Below, piece by piece: positions 28,997 to 38,370 of a DNA stretch of 64,000 nucleotides; positions within the stretch are counted from its first letter, which is position 1; each line of letters begins with the position of its first letter. Made by a program: the position numbers and the translations under genes. The DNA comes from Moraxella bovoculi 237. Its GTDB lineage: Bacteria; Pseudomonadota; Gammaproteobacteria; Pseudomonadales; Moraxellaceae. The stretch spans positions 372,001 to 436,000 of the forward strand of contig NZ_AOMT01000005.1 in NCBI RefSeq assembly GCF_000696305.2, written 5' to 3'. The notes under the pieces were generated by a model. It was not told the origin of the DNA, did no database searches, and saw only the letters and a list, made by a program, of their open reading frames with translations.

Positions 28997-29710
28997 ATGA
29001 TCAAACCGTCAAAAATCATCAACTTACTTGGCATCAGCGCACTTGCAATGAGTGCCTTAGGTGTTGCCCACGCCCAGAGTGGCGACAATTATAATCGCAT
29101 CAGTTTTAGTGTTGAAGCGAAGACACAAGTTGACAATGACGAGATGCGTGCTACTTTAACCAAAACCACCGAAGCAAAGACCGCCAAAGAAATCGCCAAG
29201 ACTTTAAACGATACCATCAATAATGCCCTTGCCATCGCCAAAAAATACCCCGATGTCATCGCCACGACAGGCCGCCACAGCACCTATCCGCGCTATGGCT
29301 CGAATGACAATATTAGCGGCTTTACAGGCAATGCATCCATCCAAATTAAAAGCCAGAACTTCGAGCAATCAAGTCAGCTCATCGCCGATCTACAGACCAT
29401 GATGGCGCTAGATCATTTGTCTTTTAATGTGTCTGACAAGAGCCAAGACAACCTAAAAAAACAGCTGACCTTGGATGCCGCCAAGCAATTTCAACAAGAA
29501 GCAGCAACCATCGCCCAGGTCTTTGGCGCCAAAGACTACAAAATCGTGAATGTACAGCTGGGCGATAACGATAACTACTATTCTCATGCAATACCAACTG
29601 CCATGTCGATGGCTCGAAATGAAAGCACAGACATCGAGAACTTAAACCTAGAAAGCGGAAAAGCAACACTTAGCTACAATGCCAGTGGCACAATCGAGCT
29701 GATTCGTTAA
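28997..29710 (+). CDS. SIMPL (DUF541) domain periplasmic protein
   Basis: 237 residues with a clear signal peptide (MIKPSKIINLLGISALAMSALGVAHAQ in outline, cleavage after AHA). The mature part has the SIMPL pattern: FSVEAKTQVDNDEMRATLTK, then TGRHSTYPRYG, FTGNASIQIKSQNFEQ, and a C-terminal strand ATLSYNASGTIELI. Proteins of this family are periplasmic or outer-membrane associated and poorly understood. I chose ATG 28997 (GGGG 6-9 bases upstream) over ATG 28985. It is transcribed alone. Confidence 0.78.
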   Translation: MIKPSKIINLLGISALAMSALGVAHAQSGDNYNRISFSVEAKTQVDNDEMRATLTKTTEAKTAKEIAKTLNDTINNALAIAKKYPDVIATTGRHSTYPRYGSNDNISGFTGNASIQIKSQNFEQSSQLIADLQTMMALDHLSFNVSDKSQDNLKKQLTLDAAKQFQQEAATIAQVFGAKDYKIVNVQLGDNDNYYSHAIPTAMSMARNESTDIENLNLESGKATLSYNASGTIELIR

Positions 29711-29753
29711 ACGCACATATTTAGCAAAACTTTTAAGCCAACCAAAACTGTGC

Positions 29754-29759
29754 TATGAT
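29754..29759 (+). promoter_or_regulatory. -10 element of the L,D-transpeptidase gene
   Basis: TGCTATGAT, an extended -10, lies 30 bases before the ATG at 29790. The -35 is weak. Confidence 0.4.
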
Positions 29760-29789
29760 AGGCAGGTTTAATCGTATTGGAAGATTATT

Positions 29790-30857
29790 ATGCTACTTAA
29801 AAAAACATTTCTAGCAGCCACCCTACTGACCCTAAGTTTGGGGGCGCACGCCCAAGATCTTACCGATGGCGACATCGTTGATGGTGAGGTGGTACAGTCA
29901 GCTACTGTAGATAATTCAGCCATCCAAAGCATCGAGCAAGACGGCAAACGTTACACCACCGTCAACCTATCAGACTATGCCAAGCAAGTTAACGAATCAA
30001 CGTGGTCGCCGAACATGAAGGTGAATACTGCAATGACTGTTAAGATGCAGGTATTGCTTGATTGGAACCACGCATCTCCTGGCCCAGTCGATGGTGGCTG
30101 GGGCATGAACAGTAAAAAAGCACTGGTTAACTTCCAAAAAATGCGCAATCTAGAGCCTACCGGCAGGATGGATGAAGCGACTTGGGTAGAGATGACCAAG
30201 AAAATCGATCCAAATCAGCCTGTATTGGTGTCATACACCATCACCAAAGAAGACACCAAAGGTCTATATAAGGCACTACCAAGTGATGCCGAATCACGCT
30301 CTAAGCTTAAAGCTCTTGGTTATGAGAGCATCCAAGAGATGCTCGGCGAGCGTTTTCATATGGACGTTGCTTACCTAAAGAAACTTAATCCAAATAAAAA
30401 ATTCGTTGCAGGCGAGACCATTACCGTCATCAATCCAGGCAAACCTTTTGAAGGTCGCGTCACCCGCGTGGTCGCTGATCGTAATGATAAAATCCTATAC
30501 GCCTATGATGGCGATACCCTAGTCGCCACCTATCCGACCACCATCGGCAGCGCTGCAACCGCCACCCCAAGTGGTAAATTTAAAGTCATTAACAAGGTTA
30601 AGATGCCGCACTACAAGGCAACAGTAAACCGCGAGAGCGAAACCAACAAAAAAACCTTCATCCTACCACCAGGTCCTAATAGCCCTGTTGGTGTCGTATG
30701 GATGGGTTTAAACAAACCAAGCTACGGCATCCACGGTTCACCAAAACCAGAAGGCATCAGCCGTCAATCGTCACTTGGCTGCATTCGCCTGACCAACTGG
30801 GATGTGCTAGAATTACACGCCAACATCCAAAATGGCGCAAGCGTCGAAATCCGCTAA
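29790..30857 (+). CDS. L,D-transpeptidase with peptidoglycan-binding domain
   Basis: 355 residues, exported (signal peptide ending in LGAHAQ at about 22). A PG-binding-like domain (LLDWNHASPGPVDGGWGMN, then KALVNFQKMRNLEPTGRMD, about 85-130) precedes the YkuD catalytic domain (about 220-355): ATYPTTIGSAATATPSGKF, SPVGVVWMGL, SYGIHGSP and the active-site SRQSSLGCIRLTN with Cys at about 330. It should form 3-3 crosslinks in peptidoglycan or attach proteins to it. A single gene with its own terminator. Confidence 0.88.
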   Translation: MLLKKTFLAATLLTLSLGAHAQDLTDGDIVDGEVVQSATVDNSAIQSIEQDGKRYTTVNLSDYAKQVNESTWSPNMKVNTAMTVKMQVLLDWNHASPGPVDGGWGMNSKKALVNFQKMRNLEPTGRMDEATWVEMTKKIDPNQPVLVSYTITKEDTKGLYKALPSDAESRSKLKALGYESIQEMLGERFHMDVAYLKKLNPNKKFVAGETITVINPGKPFEGRVTRVVADRNDKILYAYDGDTLVATYPTTIGSAATATPSGKFKVINKVKMPHYKATVNRESETNKKTFILPPGPNSPVGVVWMGLNKPSYGIHGSPKPEGISRQSSLGCIRLTNWDVLELHANIQNGASVEIR

Positions 30858-30872
30858 TTACGCCCTCCATCC

Positions 30873-30906
30873 AAAAAGCCAAAAGCATGTACTTTTGGCT
30901 TTTTTG
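30873..30906 (+). terminator. Terminator of the L,D-transpeptidase gene
   Basis: A perfect 13-base stem (AAAAAGCCAAAAG / CTTTTGGCTTTTT) with a 6-base loop. Confidence 0.88.
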
Positions 30907-30922
30907 CATTTGTCAAAATTTT

Positions 30923-30945
30923 ATATTGATAATTTTTATCAATAT
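30923..30945. promoter_or_regulatory. Inverted repeat at the putA promoter
   Basis: ATATTGATAA-TTT-TTATCAATAT, two perfect 10-base arms. It overlaps the -35 (TTGATA, 30926-30931) and would block or position RNA polymerase when bound by a dimeric regulator. Confidence 0.55.
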
Positions 30946-30956
30946 AATGGTATAAT
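30926..30956 (+). promoter_or_regulatory. putA promoter
   Basis: TTGATA, 19 bases, then TATAAT at 30951-30956. The leader to the ATG is about 100 bases. Confidence 0.55.
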
Positions 30957-31059
30957 AATCAGTCATAAGCTGCCTTTACATAATAATTATTCAGACCAAT
31001 AATTATTTTAAAATATCCTAATAAAGCGCTTATTTTTACCACTTTATGAAGGAAAACCC

Positions 31060-34000
31060 ATGTTTAACTTTGCGCATGTTCAAACTCCGTTGCGTGATGC
31101 GATCACGTCTGCCTATCGTCTAGATGAACCCACTGCGGTTCAAAACTTGGCGAACACGCTTAATTTTACCCAAGAACAAAAAAATGAAATCACCGATCTG
31201 GCGCGTCGCCTAATCACGCAGGTAAGAGCTGACCGCAGTAAGTCATCAGGCGTTGATGCGTTGATGCACGAGTTTTCTTTATCTAGCGAGGAAGGCATTG
31301 CGCTCATGTGTCTGGCCGAAGCCCTGCTTCGCATTCCTGATAACGCCACGCGCGACAAACTTATCCGTGATAAATTATCTGATGGTGACTGGAAAAGTCA
31401 CGTCGGCAACAGTCCATCGATGTTCGTAAATGCTGCGGCTTGGGGTCTTGTTCTGACCGGCAAACTAACCTCAGATGTCAGCGAAAAATCCCTAGGTTCG
31501 GCACTGACCCGCGTAATCCAAAAAGGCGGCGAACCATTCATCCGTGGTAGTGTTAATTACGCCATGAAGATGCTGGGCAAACAATTCGTCACAGGTCAAA
31601 CCATCCAAGAAGCTCTAGATAATGGCAAAGAGCGCGAGAAATTAGGCTATCGTTTCAGCTTTGACATGCTAGGCGAAGCAGCCATGACCGAGGCAGATGC
31701 TGACCGTTACTATAATGACTATGTGACCGCCATCCACGCCATTGGCAAAGATGCCCAAGGTCGCGGCGTGTATAATGGCAATGGCATCTCGGTTAAGCTA
31801 TCTGCCATTCATCCACGCTACTTCCGCGCTCAACACGACCGCGTGATGAACGAGCTGCTGCCACGCCTAAAAGCCCTATTCGTTCTGGCCAAAGAATATA
31901 ACATCGGTCTAAACATTGATGCTGAAGAAGCCAACCGCTTAGAACTGTCGCTTGATCTGATGGAAAAACTGGTGTCAGACCCAGATCTGGCAGGCTTTAA
32001 TGGCATCGGCTTTGTCGTACAAGCATATCAAAAACGCTGCCCTTATGTGATTGATTACCTGATTGATCTGGCGCGTCGTAACAACCAAAAACTAATGATT
32101 CGTCTGGTTAAAGGCGCATACTGGGACAGCGAAATCAAATGGGCACAAGTCGATGGCATGGATGGCTATCCTGTCTATACGCGTAAGGTTCACACCGACG
32201 TGTCTTATCTTGCATGTGCACAGAAGCTACTTGCCGCTCAAGACGCCATTTTCCCACAATTCGCCACACACAACGCCCAAAGCCTTGCCACCATTTACAA
32301 GATGGGCGAAGGTAAAGACTTTGAATTTCAATGCTTGCACGGCATGGGTGAGACCCTATACGACCAAGTTGTCGGCGAAAAGAACCTAGGTCGTCGCGTG
32401 CGCATTTATGCACCAGTTGGTACACATAAGACTTTGCTTGCCTACCTAGTGCGTCGCCTACTAGAAAATGGTGCCAACTCATCATTCGTTAACCGTATCG
32501 TTGATGAGAAAGTAAGTATCGATGAGCTGACTGTGTCGCCACTAGATGAGATCGATGTTAATAACATTACTACCAACCCACTGACGCCTAAGCCACGCCA
32601 CATCTACGGCGAGCGACTTAATTCTTATGGCATTGATTTGTCTAATGAGCATGTATTATCCGCACTTCAAGCTGACATGAATGCTGCGCTTAACATTGAC
32701 TTTGGCAGTGTTAAGTCTCTAACCAGCATTCCTGTGCTACACAACCCAACGCACGCCGTTCTAAACCCGGCTGATCACAGCGATATTGTCGGTCATGTAT
32801 CATTCATTAAGGTTGATGCGATCTCTGATGTGATTGGTGCCGCCATCAGCGCCCAAAGCTCATGGCAAAGCACTTCACCAAAAGCGCGCGCTGATATCTT
32901 GCGACGCTTTGCCGATACGCTAGAATCACCCAAGCACATGGCACTGCTGATGATGATCGCTGTACGCGAGGCTGGTAAAACCTTATCGAACGCCATCGCA
33001 GAAGTTCGTGAAGCGGTTGATTTTTGTCGTTATTATGCCGATGAGACCGATCGTCTAAACCTAAACAGTCCAGTTGGTACTGTTGTTGCGATCAGCCCAT
33101 GGAACTTCCCGCTTGCCATCTTTGTGGGTGAAGTGGTTTCAGCACTGGCCGCGGGTAACACCGTCGTTGCCAAGCCCGCCGAACAAACAAGCATCATCGC
33201 CCATCTGGCAGTGACGTGGCTACATGAAGCTGGCGTACCAAAGGACGCGCTTCAACTTGTTCTGGGCGCAGGTGACGTGGGCGCGGCATTGACAAATGAC
33301 CCACGCATTGATGGTGTGATCTTTACAGGTTCGACCGATGTCGCCAAACGCATCAACACCATCCTAGCTGCACGTACTGACAATCCTGTATTGATCGCTG
33401 AGACAGGTGGTATGAACGCGATGATTGTGGACTCTACCGCACTGCCTGAGCAGGTATGTACTGACGTACTGGCCTCTGCCTTTGACTCAGCTGGTCAGCG
33501 CTGCTCTGCCCTGCGTATTCTATGCATCCAAGAAGACATCGCTGATCACATGATCGAGATGATCAAAGGCGCTATGGATGAGCTTGTGGTGAATAATCCA
33601 GCTTATCTAGCAACGGATGTCGGTCCTGTGATTGATGCAGAAGCCCAAGAGAACCTGCTTAACCACATCAATACTCTTAAGCAAACGGCACCTTATCATG
33701 AGGTGAAAGTACGCTCACACGCCCAAGGCACCTTCGTCGCGCCAGTAATGTTCGAACTTAAGAACCTAGCGCAGCTCAAAAAAGAAGTATTCGGCCCTGT
33801 GCTGCACATTGTTCGATTCCATGCGCATGAGCTTAATGACTTGATCGATAACATCAACAAAAAAGGCTTTGCGCTGACGCACGGCATCCACAGCCGCATC
33901 GATGGCACGATTGATAATATCACCAGCCGTATCGAGGCAGGTAACGTATACATCAACCGCAACATCGTTGGCGCGGTGGTTGGTGTGCAGCCATTTGGCG

Positions 34001-34647
34001 GTCATGGCATGAGTGGCACAGGCCCTAAAGCTGGCGGTCCATTCTACTTACAGCGCCTAAGCAAGCTTGACACTTGGCACGCGCCAGAGGTTGATTTCCC
34101 TGCGCGCGTGGATGAGATGGCACTTAATCAAGTGCTTAGCACTGCAAAAGCCCTAAGCCTATCAGTAGCCGAACTTCACTCATTGGAAGCCATCGCTGAT
34201 CAAGCACGAAAAAATTCGCTTAACGAGGCATATACCGTGCTTCCAGGACCAACAGGCGAACGCAATACCTTATCATGGCGTGCACCGCATTCTGTGGCAC
34301 TATATGGCGGTACAGTAGCTGCATCCGTAAAAGCATTGGCGGTATTAGCAGCTAACGGCATCACAGCACACATCTTGCCAAATCATATCTTAGCCGCCAG
34401 CGTTGATCTTTTCGGGGATAGCCTGGTGGTGAGTGAGCAGGCTGGCTTAGATGCGCATAACATCATCATCGCCTTAGAATCGATGCCAAGTGATGAACAA
34501 GTACGCTTAGCCGCCCTAGATGGTTCGATTCGCCGCATTATCGATGCCACTCACGGCTTAGACGTTACTCGTCTATATCATGAAATCAGTCAAAGCTACA
34601 ACACCACGGCTGCTGGTGGTAACGCAAGTCTGATGGCAAGCGCGTAA
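31060..34647 (+). CDS. putA: Bifunctional proline dehydrogenase / P5C dehydrogenase
   Basis: 1195 residues oxidising proline to glutamate with FAD and NAD. The N-terminal arm and proline dehydrogenase barrel span about 1-480 (FDMLGEAAMTEADADRYY, GNGISVKLSAIHPRY, NIDAEEANRLELSLDL, RLVKGAYWDSEIK, FATHNAQSLATIY). The aldehyde dehydrogenase part lies at about 560-1010: AETGGMNAMIVD (Glu about 781) and SAGQRCSALRIL (Cys about 813), GGHGMSGTGPKAGGP. There is no ribbon-helix-helix domain at the N-terminus, unlike the 1320-residue enteric PutA, so this enzyme should not repress its own gene. A good AAGGAAAA ribosome site precedes the ATG. Confidence 0.95.
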   Translation: MFNFAHVQTPLRDAITSAYRLDEPTAVQNLANTLNFTQEQKNEITDLARRLITQVRADRSKSSGVDALMHEFSLSSEEGIALMCLAEALLRIPDNATRDKLIRDKLSDGDWKSHVGNSPSMFVNAAAWGLVLTGKLTSDVSEKSLGSALTRVIQKGGEPFIRGSVNYAMKMLGKQFVTGQTIQEALDNGKEREKLGYRFSFDMLGEAAMTEADADRYYNDYVTAIHAIGKDAQGRGVYNGNGISVKLSAIHPRYFRAQHDRVMNELLPRLKALFVLAKEYNIGLNIDAEEANRLELSLDLMEKLVSDPDLAGFNGIGFVVQAYQKRCPYVIDYLIDLARRNNQKLMIRLVKGAYWDSEIKWAQVDGMDGYPVYTRKVHTDVSYLACAQKLLAAQDAIFPQFATHNAQSLATIYKMGEGKDFEFQCLHGMGETLYDQVVGEKNLGRRVRIYAPVGTHKTLLAYLVRRLLENGANSSFVNRIVDEKVSIDELTVSPLDEIDVNNITTNPLTPKPRHIYGERLNSYGIDLSNEHVLSALQADMNAALNIDFGSVKSLTSIPVLHNPTHAVLNPADHSDIVGHVSFIKVDAISDVIGAAISAQSSWQSTSPKARADILRRFADTLESPKHMALLMMIAVREAGKTLSNAIAEVREAVDFCRYYADETDRLNLNSPVGTVVAISPWNFPLAIFVGEVVSALAAGNTVVAKPAEQTSIIAHLAVTWLHEAGVPKDALQLVLGAGDVGAALTNDPRIDGVIFTGSTDVAKRINTILAARTDNPVLIAETGGMNAMIVDSTALPEQVCTDVLASAFDSAGQRCSALRILCIQEDIADHMIEMIKGAMDELVVNNPAYLATDVGPVIDAEAQENLLNHINTLKQTAPYHEVKVRSHAQGTFVAPVMFELKNLAQLKKEVFGPVLHIVRFHAHELNDLIDNINKKGFALTHGIHSRIDGTIDNITSRIEAGNVYINRNIVGAVVGVQPFGGHGMSGTGPKAGGPFYLQRLSKLDTWHAPEVDFPARVDEMALNQVLSTAKALSLSVAELHSLEAIADQARKNSLNEAYTVLPGPTGERNTLSWRAPHSVALYGGTVAASVKALAVLAANGITAHILPNHILAASVDLFGDSLVVSEQAGLDAHNIIIALESMPSDEQVRLAALDGSIRRIIDATHGLDVTRLYHEISQSYNTTAAGGNASLMASA

Positions 34648-34669
34648 TCTGATTGTTAATATAGACCAT

Positions 34670-34703
34670 AAAATACGCATCCTTTTGGGTGCGTATTTTT
34701 TTA
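34670..34703 (+). terminator. Terminator of putA
   Basis: AAAATACGCATCC / GGGTGCGTATTTT (13 pairs including one G-T), loop TTTT, T tail. Confidence 0.88.
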
Positions 34704-34875
34704 TAAATTACCCAGCAATCAAAAGATAAACCATTAAATTTGACAAAATTTATCACAAAAAATTTTAAAAACCGCTTGACAAACCTGCACCCCTTGCCAG
34801 ATTTAGCTTTCGCAAATTTTCCAAAATAGATTCATAAAATCACAAAAAAAACAAGCTAGCATTTTAAAAATTTTT

Positions 34876-34920
34876 AGGCTATATTGTGCTACATCAAATA
34901 GAATACACCTAGATATAGTG
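34876..34920 (+). promoter_or_regulatory. nrdA: Paired NrdR-like boxes upstream of nrdA
   Basis: CTATATTGTG (34879-34888) and CTAGATATAGTG (34909-34920) resemble halves or whole NrdR boxes (consensus near ACACTATATATTGTGT). Their ATATNGT cores are 32 bases apart, three helical turns, as is usual for this repressor. The boxes lie 117-160 bases before the ATG. Confidence 0.6.
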
Positions 34921-35036
34921 ATTAAATTTTATGCGATGGGTTGATTAAGTTGATAAAAATCATATCATCAAGCCATTGAAGAACACCATATCTGAAGATT
35001 TTTAACGATTTTTTGACGAAATACGCAGGATACATC

Positions 35037-37313
35037 ATGGTACATATTGACAAAATCCAAGTCACCAAACGCGATGGCAGATCAGAACCAATTGACCTAG
35101 AAAAAATCCATAAAGTCATCACTTGGGCGGCTAAAGACCTAAAAGATGTATCCGTATCCCAAGTGGAATTAAAGTCACACATCCAGTTTTATGATGGCAT
35201 TCGCACCAAGGACATTCATGAGACCATTATTAAAGCTGCCGCCGACTTAATCTCTGCATCGACACCAGATTATCAATATTTAGCAGCGCGCCTTGCCATC
35301 TTCCATCTGCGTAAAATCGCTTATGGCGATTACGAGCCACCACACCTATACGACCACGTCTCTAAATTGACCGAAGCAGGCAAGTATGACAAGCACATCT
35401 TGGCTGACTACACTTATGAAGAATTCGATGAGCTAAATAACTACATCGATCACGAACGCGACATGAATCTTGCTTATGCTGCTGTTGAGCAGATGATGGG
35501 CAAATACCTGGTTCAAGACCGCGTCACCAAGCAAGTCTATGAAAGCCCGCAGTTCCTATATGTACTGGTTGGTATGTGTTTGTTTGCTGCTTATGACAAG
35601 GCGGAGCGTTTGGATTATGTGAAGCGTTTTTATGATGCGACGTCTAACTTTTATATCTCTTTGCCAACGCCCATCATGTCGGGCGTGCGCACACCAACAC
35701 GTCAGTTCAGCTCGTGCGTACTGATTGAGTGCGGTGACAACCTAGACAGCATCAACGCCACCACTTCTGCCATCGTGCGCTATGTCTCACAGCGTGCAGG
35801 CATTGGCATTAACGCAGGCGCAATACGCGCCCTAGGTTCGCCAATTCGTGGCGGTGAAGCGCAGCACACAGGCTGTATTCCATTCTTCAAAATGTTCCAG
35901 GCTGCGGTTAAATCCTGCTCACAAGGTGGTGTTCGTGGTGGTGCAGCGACTCTATTTTATCCAATGTGGCATCTAGAAGTTGAAAGCCTACTCGTCCTAA
36001 AAAACAACCGTGGCGTTGAAGACAACCGCGTGCGCCACATGGATTACGGCGTTCAAATCAACAAAACCCTATATGCACGCCTGATCCAAAACAAAGAAAT
36101 CACTCTGTTCAGTCCATCAGATGTACCAGGACTGTATGAGGCATTCTTCGCTGACCAAGCAGAATTTGAGCGCCTATACACGCAGTACGAGAACGATGAA
36201 AGCATCCGCAAACGCAAGATTCCTGCCAGAGAGCTATTTAGTCTCATGCTTCAAGAGCGTGCGAGCACAGGTCGTATCTATGTACAGAACGTCGATCACT
36301 GCAATACACACAGCCCATTCAACCCTGCAGTCGCACCGATACGCCAGTCAAACTTATGTATGGAAATCGCCCTACCGACCAAGCCTCTAGATAACATCAA
36401 CGATGAGAATGGCGAGATTGCTCTGTGCACATTATCTGCGATTAACTTAGGCAAAATCAACGACCTGTCTGAGATCGAAGAACCCGCCGAACTTATCGTG
36501 CGTGCGCTTGATGCCTTGTTAGACTACCAAGACTACCCTGTCATCGCCGCCAAAAAAGGCAGCATGAATCGCCGTACGCTTGGCGTTGGTGTGATCAACT
36601 ACGCTTATTATCTTGCCAAGAATGGTACGCGCTACTCAGACAACGCAGCGCTTGGCTTGACTCATCGCACCTTTGAGGCGTTGCAATATTATCTATTAAA
36701 AGCCTCTAACAAGCTTGCACAAGAGCAAGGTGCTTGCCCATGGTTTGATCAGACGACTTACAGTCAAGGCATTCTACCAATCGACACCTATAAGTCAGAC
36801 CTAGATGGCATCTGCAACGAGCCACTACACCTTGATTGGGAAGGTCTTCGCGCTGACATCAAGGCACATGGACTGCGCAACTCCACACTGTCTGCGCTTA
36901 TGCCATCTGAGACCAGCTCTCAGATTGCCAACGCAACCAACGGCATCGAGCCGCCTCGAGGTCTTGTTTCTATCAAGCAATCAAAAGATGGCATCTTAAA
37001 GCAAGTTGTGCCTGACATCGAATCACTGGCTGACCAGTATGAATTGCTATGGCAAATGCCTGACAACAACGGCTATCTACGCCTTGTCGGCATCATGCAA
37101 AAATTCATCGACCAAAGTATCTCTGCCAACACCAACTATGATCCTTCTAAGTTTGAAGGCAATAAAGTGCCGATGAAAGTGCTGATCCAAGACCTACTGA
37201 CCGCTTATAAATTTGGTGTAAAAACCCTATACTATCACAACACGCGTGACGGCGCAGATGACAGCCAAAGCGACATCGATGATGGCTGTGCAGGCGGTGC
37301 ATGTAAATTGTAA
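35037..37313 (+). CDS. nrdA: Class Ia ribonucleotide reductase, alpha subunit
   Basis: The large subunit (758 residues; 761 in E. coli) that reduces ribonucleoside diphosphates with the NrdB radical. An N-terminal ATP-cone is present (VTKRDGRSEPIDLEKIHKV). The barrel has RQFSSCVLIECGDNLDSI, GIGINAGAIR, SNLCMEIALPT and LCTLSAINLG with catalytic Asn, Cys and Glu region residues. The C-terminal tail DDGCAGGACKL carries the mobile Cys pair. I chose ATG 35037 because the conserved family start (about 10 residues before VTKRDG) matches it. nrdB is not next door but 25 kb away. Confidence 0.95.
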   Translation: MVHIDKIQVTKRDGRSEPIDLEKIHKVITWAAKDLKDVSVSQVELKSHIQFYDGIRTKDIHETIIKAAADLISASTPDYQYLAARLAIFHLRKIAYGDYEPPHLYDHVSKLTEAGKYDKHILADYTYEEFDELNNYIDHERDMNLAYAAVEQMMGKYLVQDRVTKQVYESPQFLYVLVGMCLFAAYDKAERLDYVKRFYDATSNFYISLPTPIMSGVRTPTRQFSSCVLIECGDNLDSINATTSAIVRYVSQRAGIGINAGAIRALGSPIRGGEAQHTGCIPFFKMFQAAVKSCSQGGVRGGAATLFYPMWHLEVESLLVLKNNRGVEDNRVRHMDYGVQINKTLYARLIQNKEITLFSPSDVPGLYEAFFADQAEFERLYTQYENDESIRKRKIPARELFSLMLQERASTGRIYVQNVDHCNTHSPFNPAVAPIRQSNLCMEIALPTKPLDNINDENGEIALCTLSAINLGKINDLSEIEEPAELIVRALDALLDYQDYPVIAAKKGSMNRRTLGVGVINYAYYLAKNGTRYSDNAALGLTHRTFEALQYYLLKASNKLAQEQGACPWFDQTTYSQGILPIDTYKSDLDGICNEPLHLDWEGLRADIKAHGLRNSTLSALMPSETSSQIANATNGIEPPRGLVSIKQSKDGILKQVVPDIESLADQYELLWQMPDNNGYLRLVGIMQKFIDQSISANTNYDPSKFEGNKVPMKVLIQDLLTAYKFGVKTLYYHNTRDGADDSQSDIDDGCAGGACKL

Positions 37314-37332
37314 TTTCACTGTATTTATCATT

Positions 37333-37372
37333 AAAATCCAAGTAAGACCATGGTTCTGCTTGGATTTTTTTT
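37333..37372 (+). terminator. Terminator of nrdA
   Basis: AAAATCCAAG / CTTGGATTTT stem with a partly paired 16-base middle and a T run. Confidence 0.8.
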
Positions 37373-37435
37373 GTCAAAATATGCTATAATTAGTCAAATT
37401 TTTGTCCTTTTAATCATTAAAAATTAGGAATAATC

Positions 37436-37768
37436 ATGAACATTCAAGCCCTAATGCAACAAGCTCAAGCCATGCAAAAGCAAGTTGAAAAAAATGTCGA
37501 AGCTGCCAAAGCAAGCCTTGCCACCAAAGAAGTGCATAGTGAGTCAGGCAATGGTCTGGTTAAAGTCACCATGACAGGTCGCCATGTGGTAAAACGCATC
37601 AGCATCGACCCTAGCCTAATGGATGATGAGCCTGACATGATTGAAGATTTGGTTGCAGCGGCAATCAATGATGCCGTTCGCCAAGCTGATGAGCTGTCTG
37701 AGGAAGTCATGGCGGGCGCGACCACGGGTATGGGTCTACCAAAAGGCATGCAAGGTCTGTTCGGCTAA
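37436..37768 (+). CDS. ybaB: YbaB/EbfC nucleoid-associated protein
   Basis: A small DNA-binding dimer (110 residues). The N-terminal coiled-coil helix is rich in Gln and Ala ([20 protein letters not shown]), then [22 protein letters not shown], then the C-terminal helix and [12 protein letters not shown]. The gene stands directly before recR with one base between stop and ATG, the widely conserved ybaB-recR pair. Confidence 0.92.
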   Translation: MNIQALMQQAQAMQKQVEKNVEAAKASLATKEVHSESGNGLVKVTMTGRHVVKRISIDPSLMDDEPDMIEDLVAAAINDAVRQADELSEEVMAGATTGMGLPKGMQGLFG

Positions 37769-37769
37769 T

Positions 37770-38363
37770 ATGCTCACCCCAAAGTTTGATCAATTGGTAA
37801 AAGAGCTGCAAGTACTACCTGGCGTCGGTCAAAAATCAGCACAGCGCATGGCTTTGCAGCTACTTTCCAAAAAACGTCTACAAGGCATCAATCTCGCTGC
37901 AGCGCTTGATATTGCCATGCGTGACATCATAGAATGCCGACACTGCCATTCTTTTAGCGATGATGAAATTTGCCCCATCTGTGCCGATCCACGTCGGGAT
38001 GACACCCTTCTATGCGTGGTTGAGAGCGCTTCAGACGTGATGGCGATTGAACAAAGCGGTGCCTATCGCGGTAAGTATTTTGTGCTAGGTGGGCATTTAT
38101 CACCCATTGATGGCATCGGCGCGGATGATCTGCACATTGACGAACTGATTTTTCGCCTCAAGAACGAAACCATCGAAGAGCTGATACTGGCTACAGGCGC
38201 GACCGTTGAAGGTCAGACCACAGCATTTTTTATTACAGATGCAGCGCGCCCTCATGTCAAAAAAATCACCCGTCTTGCCCAAGGCATTCCTATGGGCGGC
38301 GAATTGGAATATGTCGATAGCCTAACTCTCCACCAAGCCCTCCAAAATCGCGCTTTTATTTGA
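37770..38363 (+). CDS. recR: Recombination mediator RecR
   Basis: 197 residues. It works with RecO and RecF to load RecA at gaps. Seen: [17 protein letters not shown] (helix-hairpin-helix), the Cys4 zinc motif [16 protein letters not shown], the Toprim domain [33 protein letters not shown] and the C-terminal [18 protein letters not shown]-like [18 protein letters not shown]. The ATG at 37770 follows the ybaB stop by one base, indicating coupling. rnd begins 8 bases later. Confidence 0.94.
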   Translation: MLTPKFDQLVKELQVLPGVGQKSAQRMALQLLSKKRLQGINLAAALDIAMRDIIECRHCHSFSDDEICPICADPRRDDTLLCVVESASDVMAIEQSGAYRGKYFVLGGHLSPIDGIGADDLHIDELIFRLKNETIEELILATGATVEGQTTAFFITDAARPHVKKITRLAQGIPMGGELEYVDSLTLHQALQNRAFI

Positions 38364-38370
38364 TACACTT

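Larger units (their letters stand above)
34648..35036. other. Interval between putA and nrdA
   Basis: 389 AT-rich bases with no credible gene. They hold the putA terminator (34670-34703) and paired NrdR-like boxes (34876-34920) before nrdA. Confidence 0.6.
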
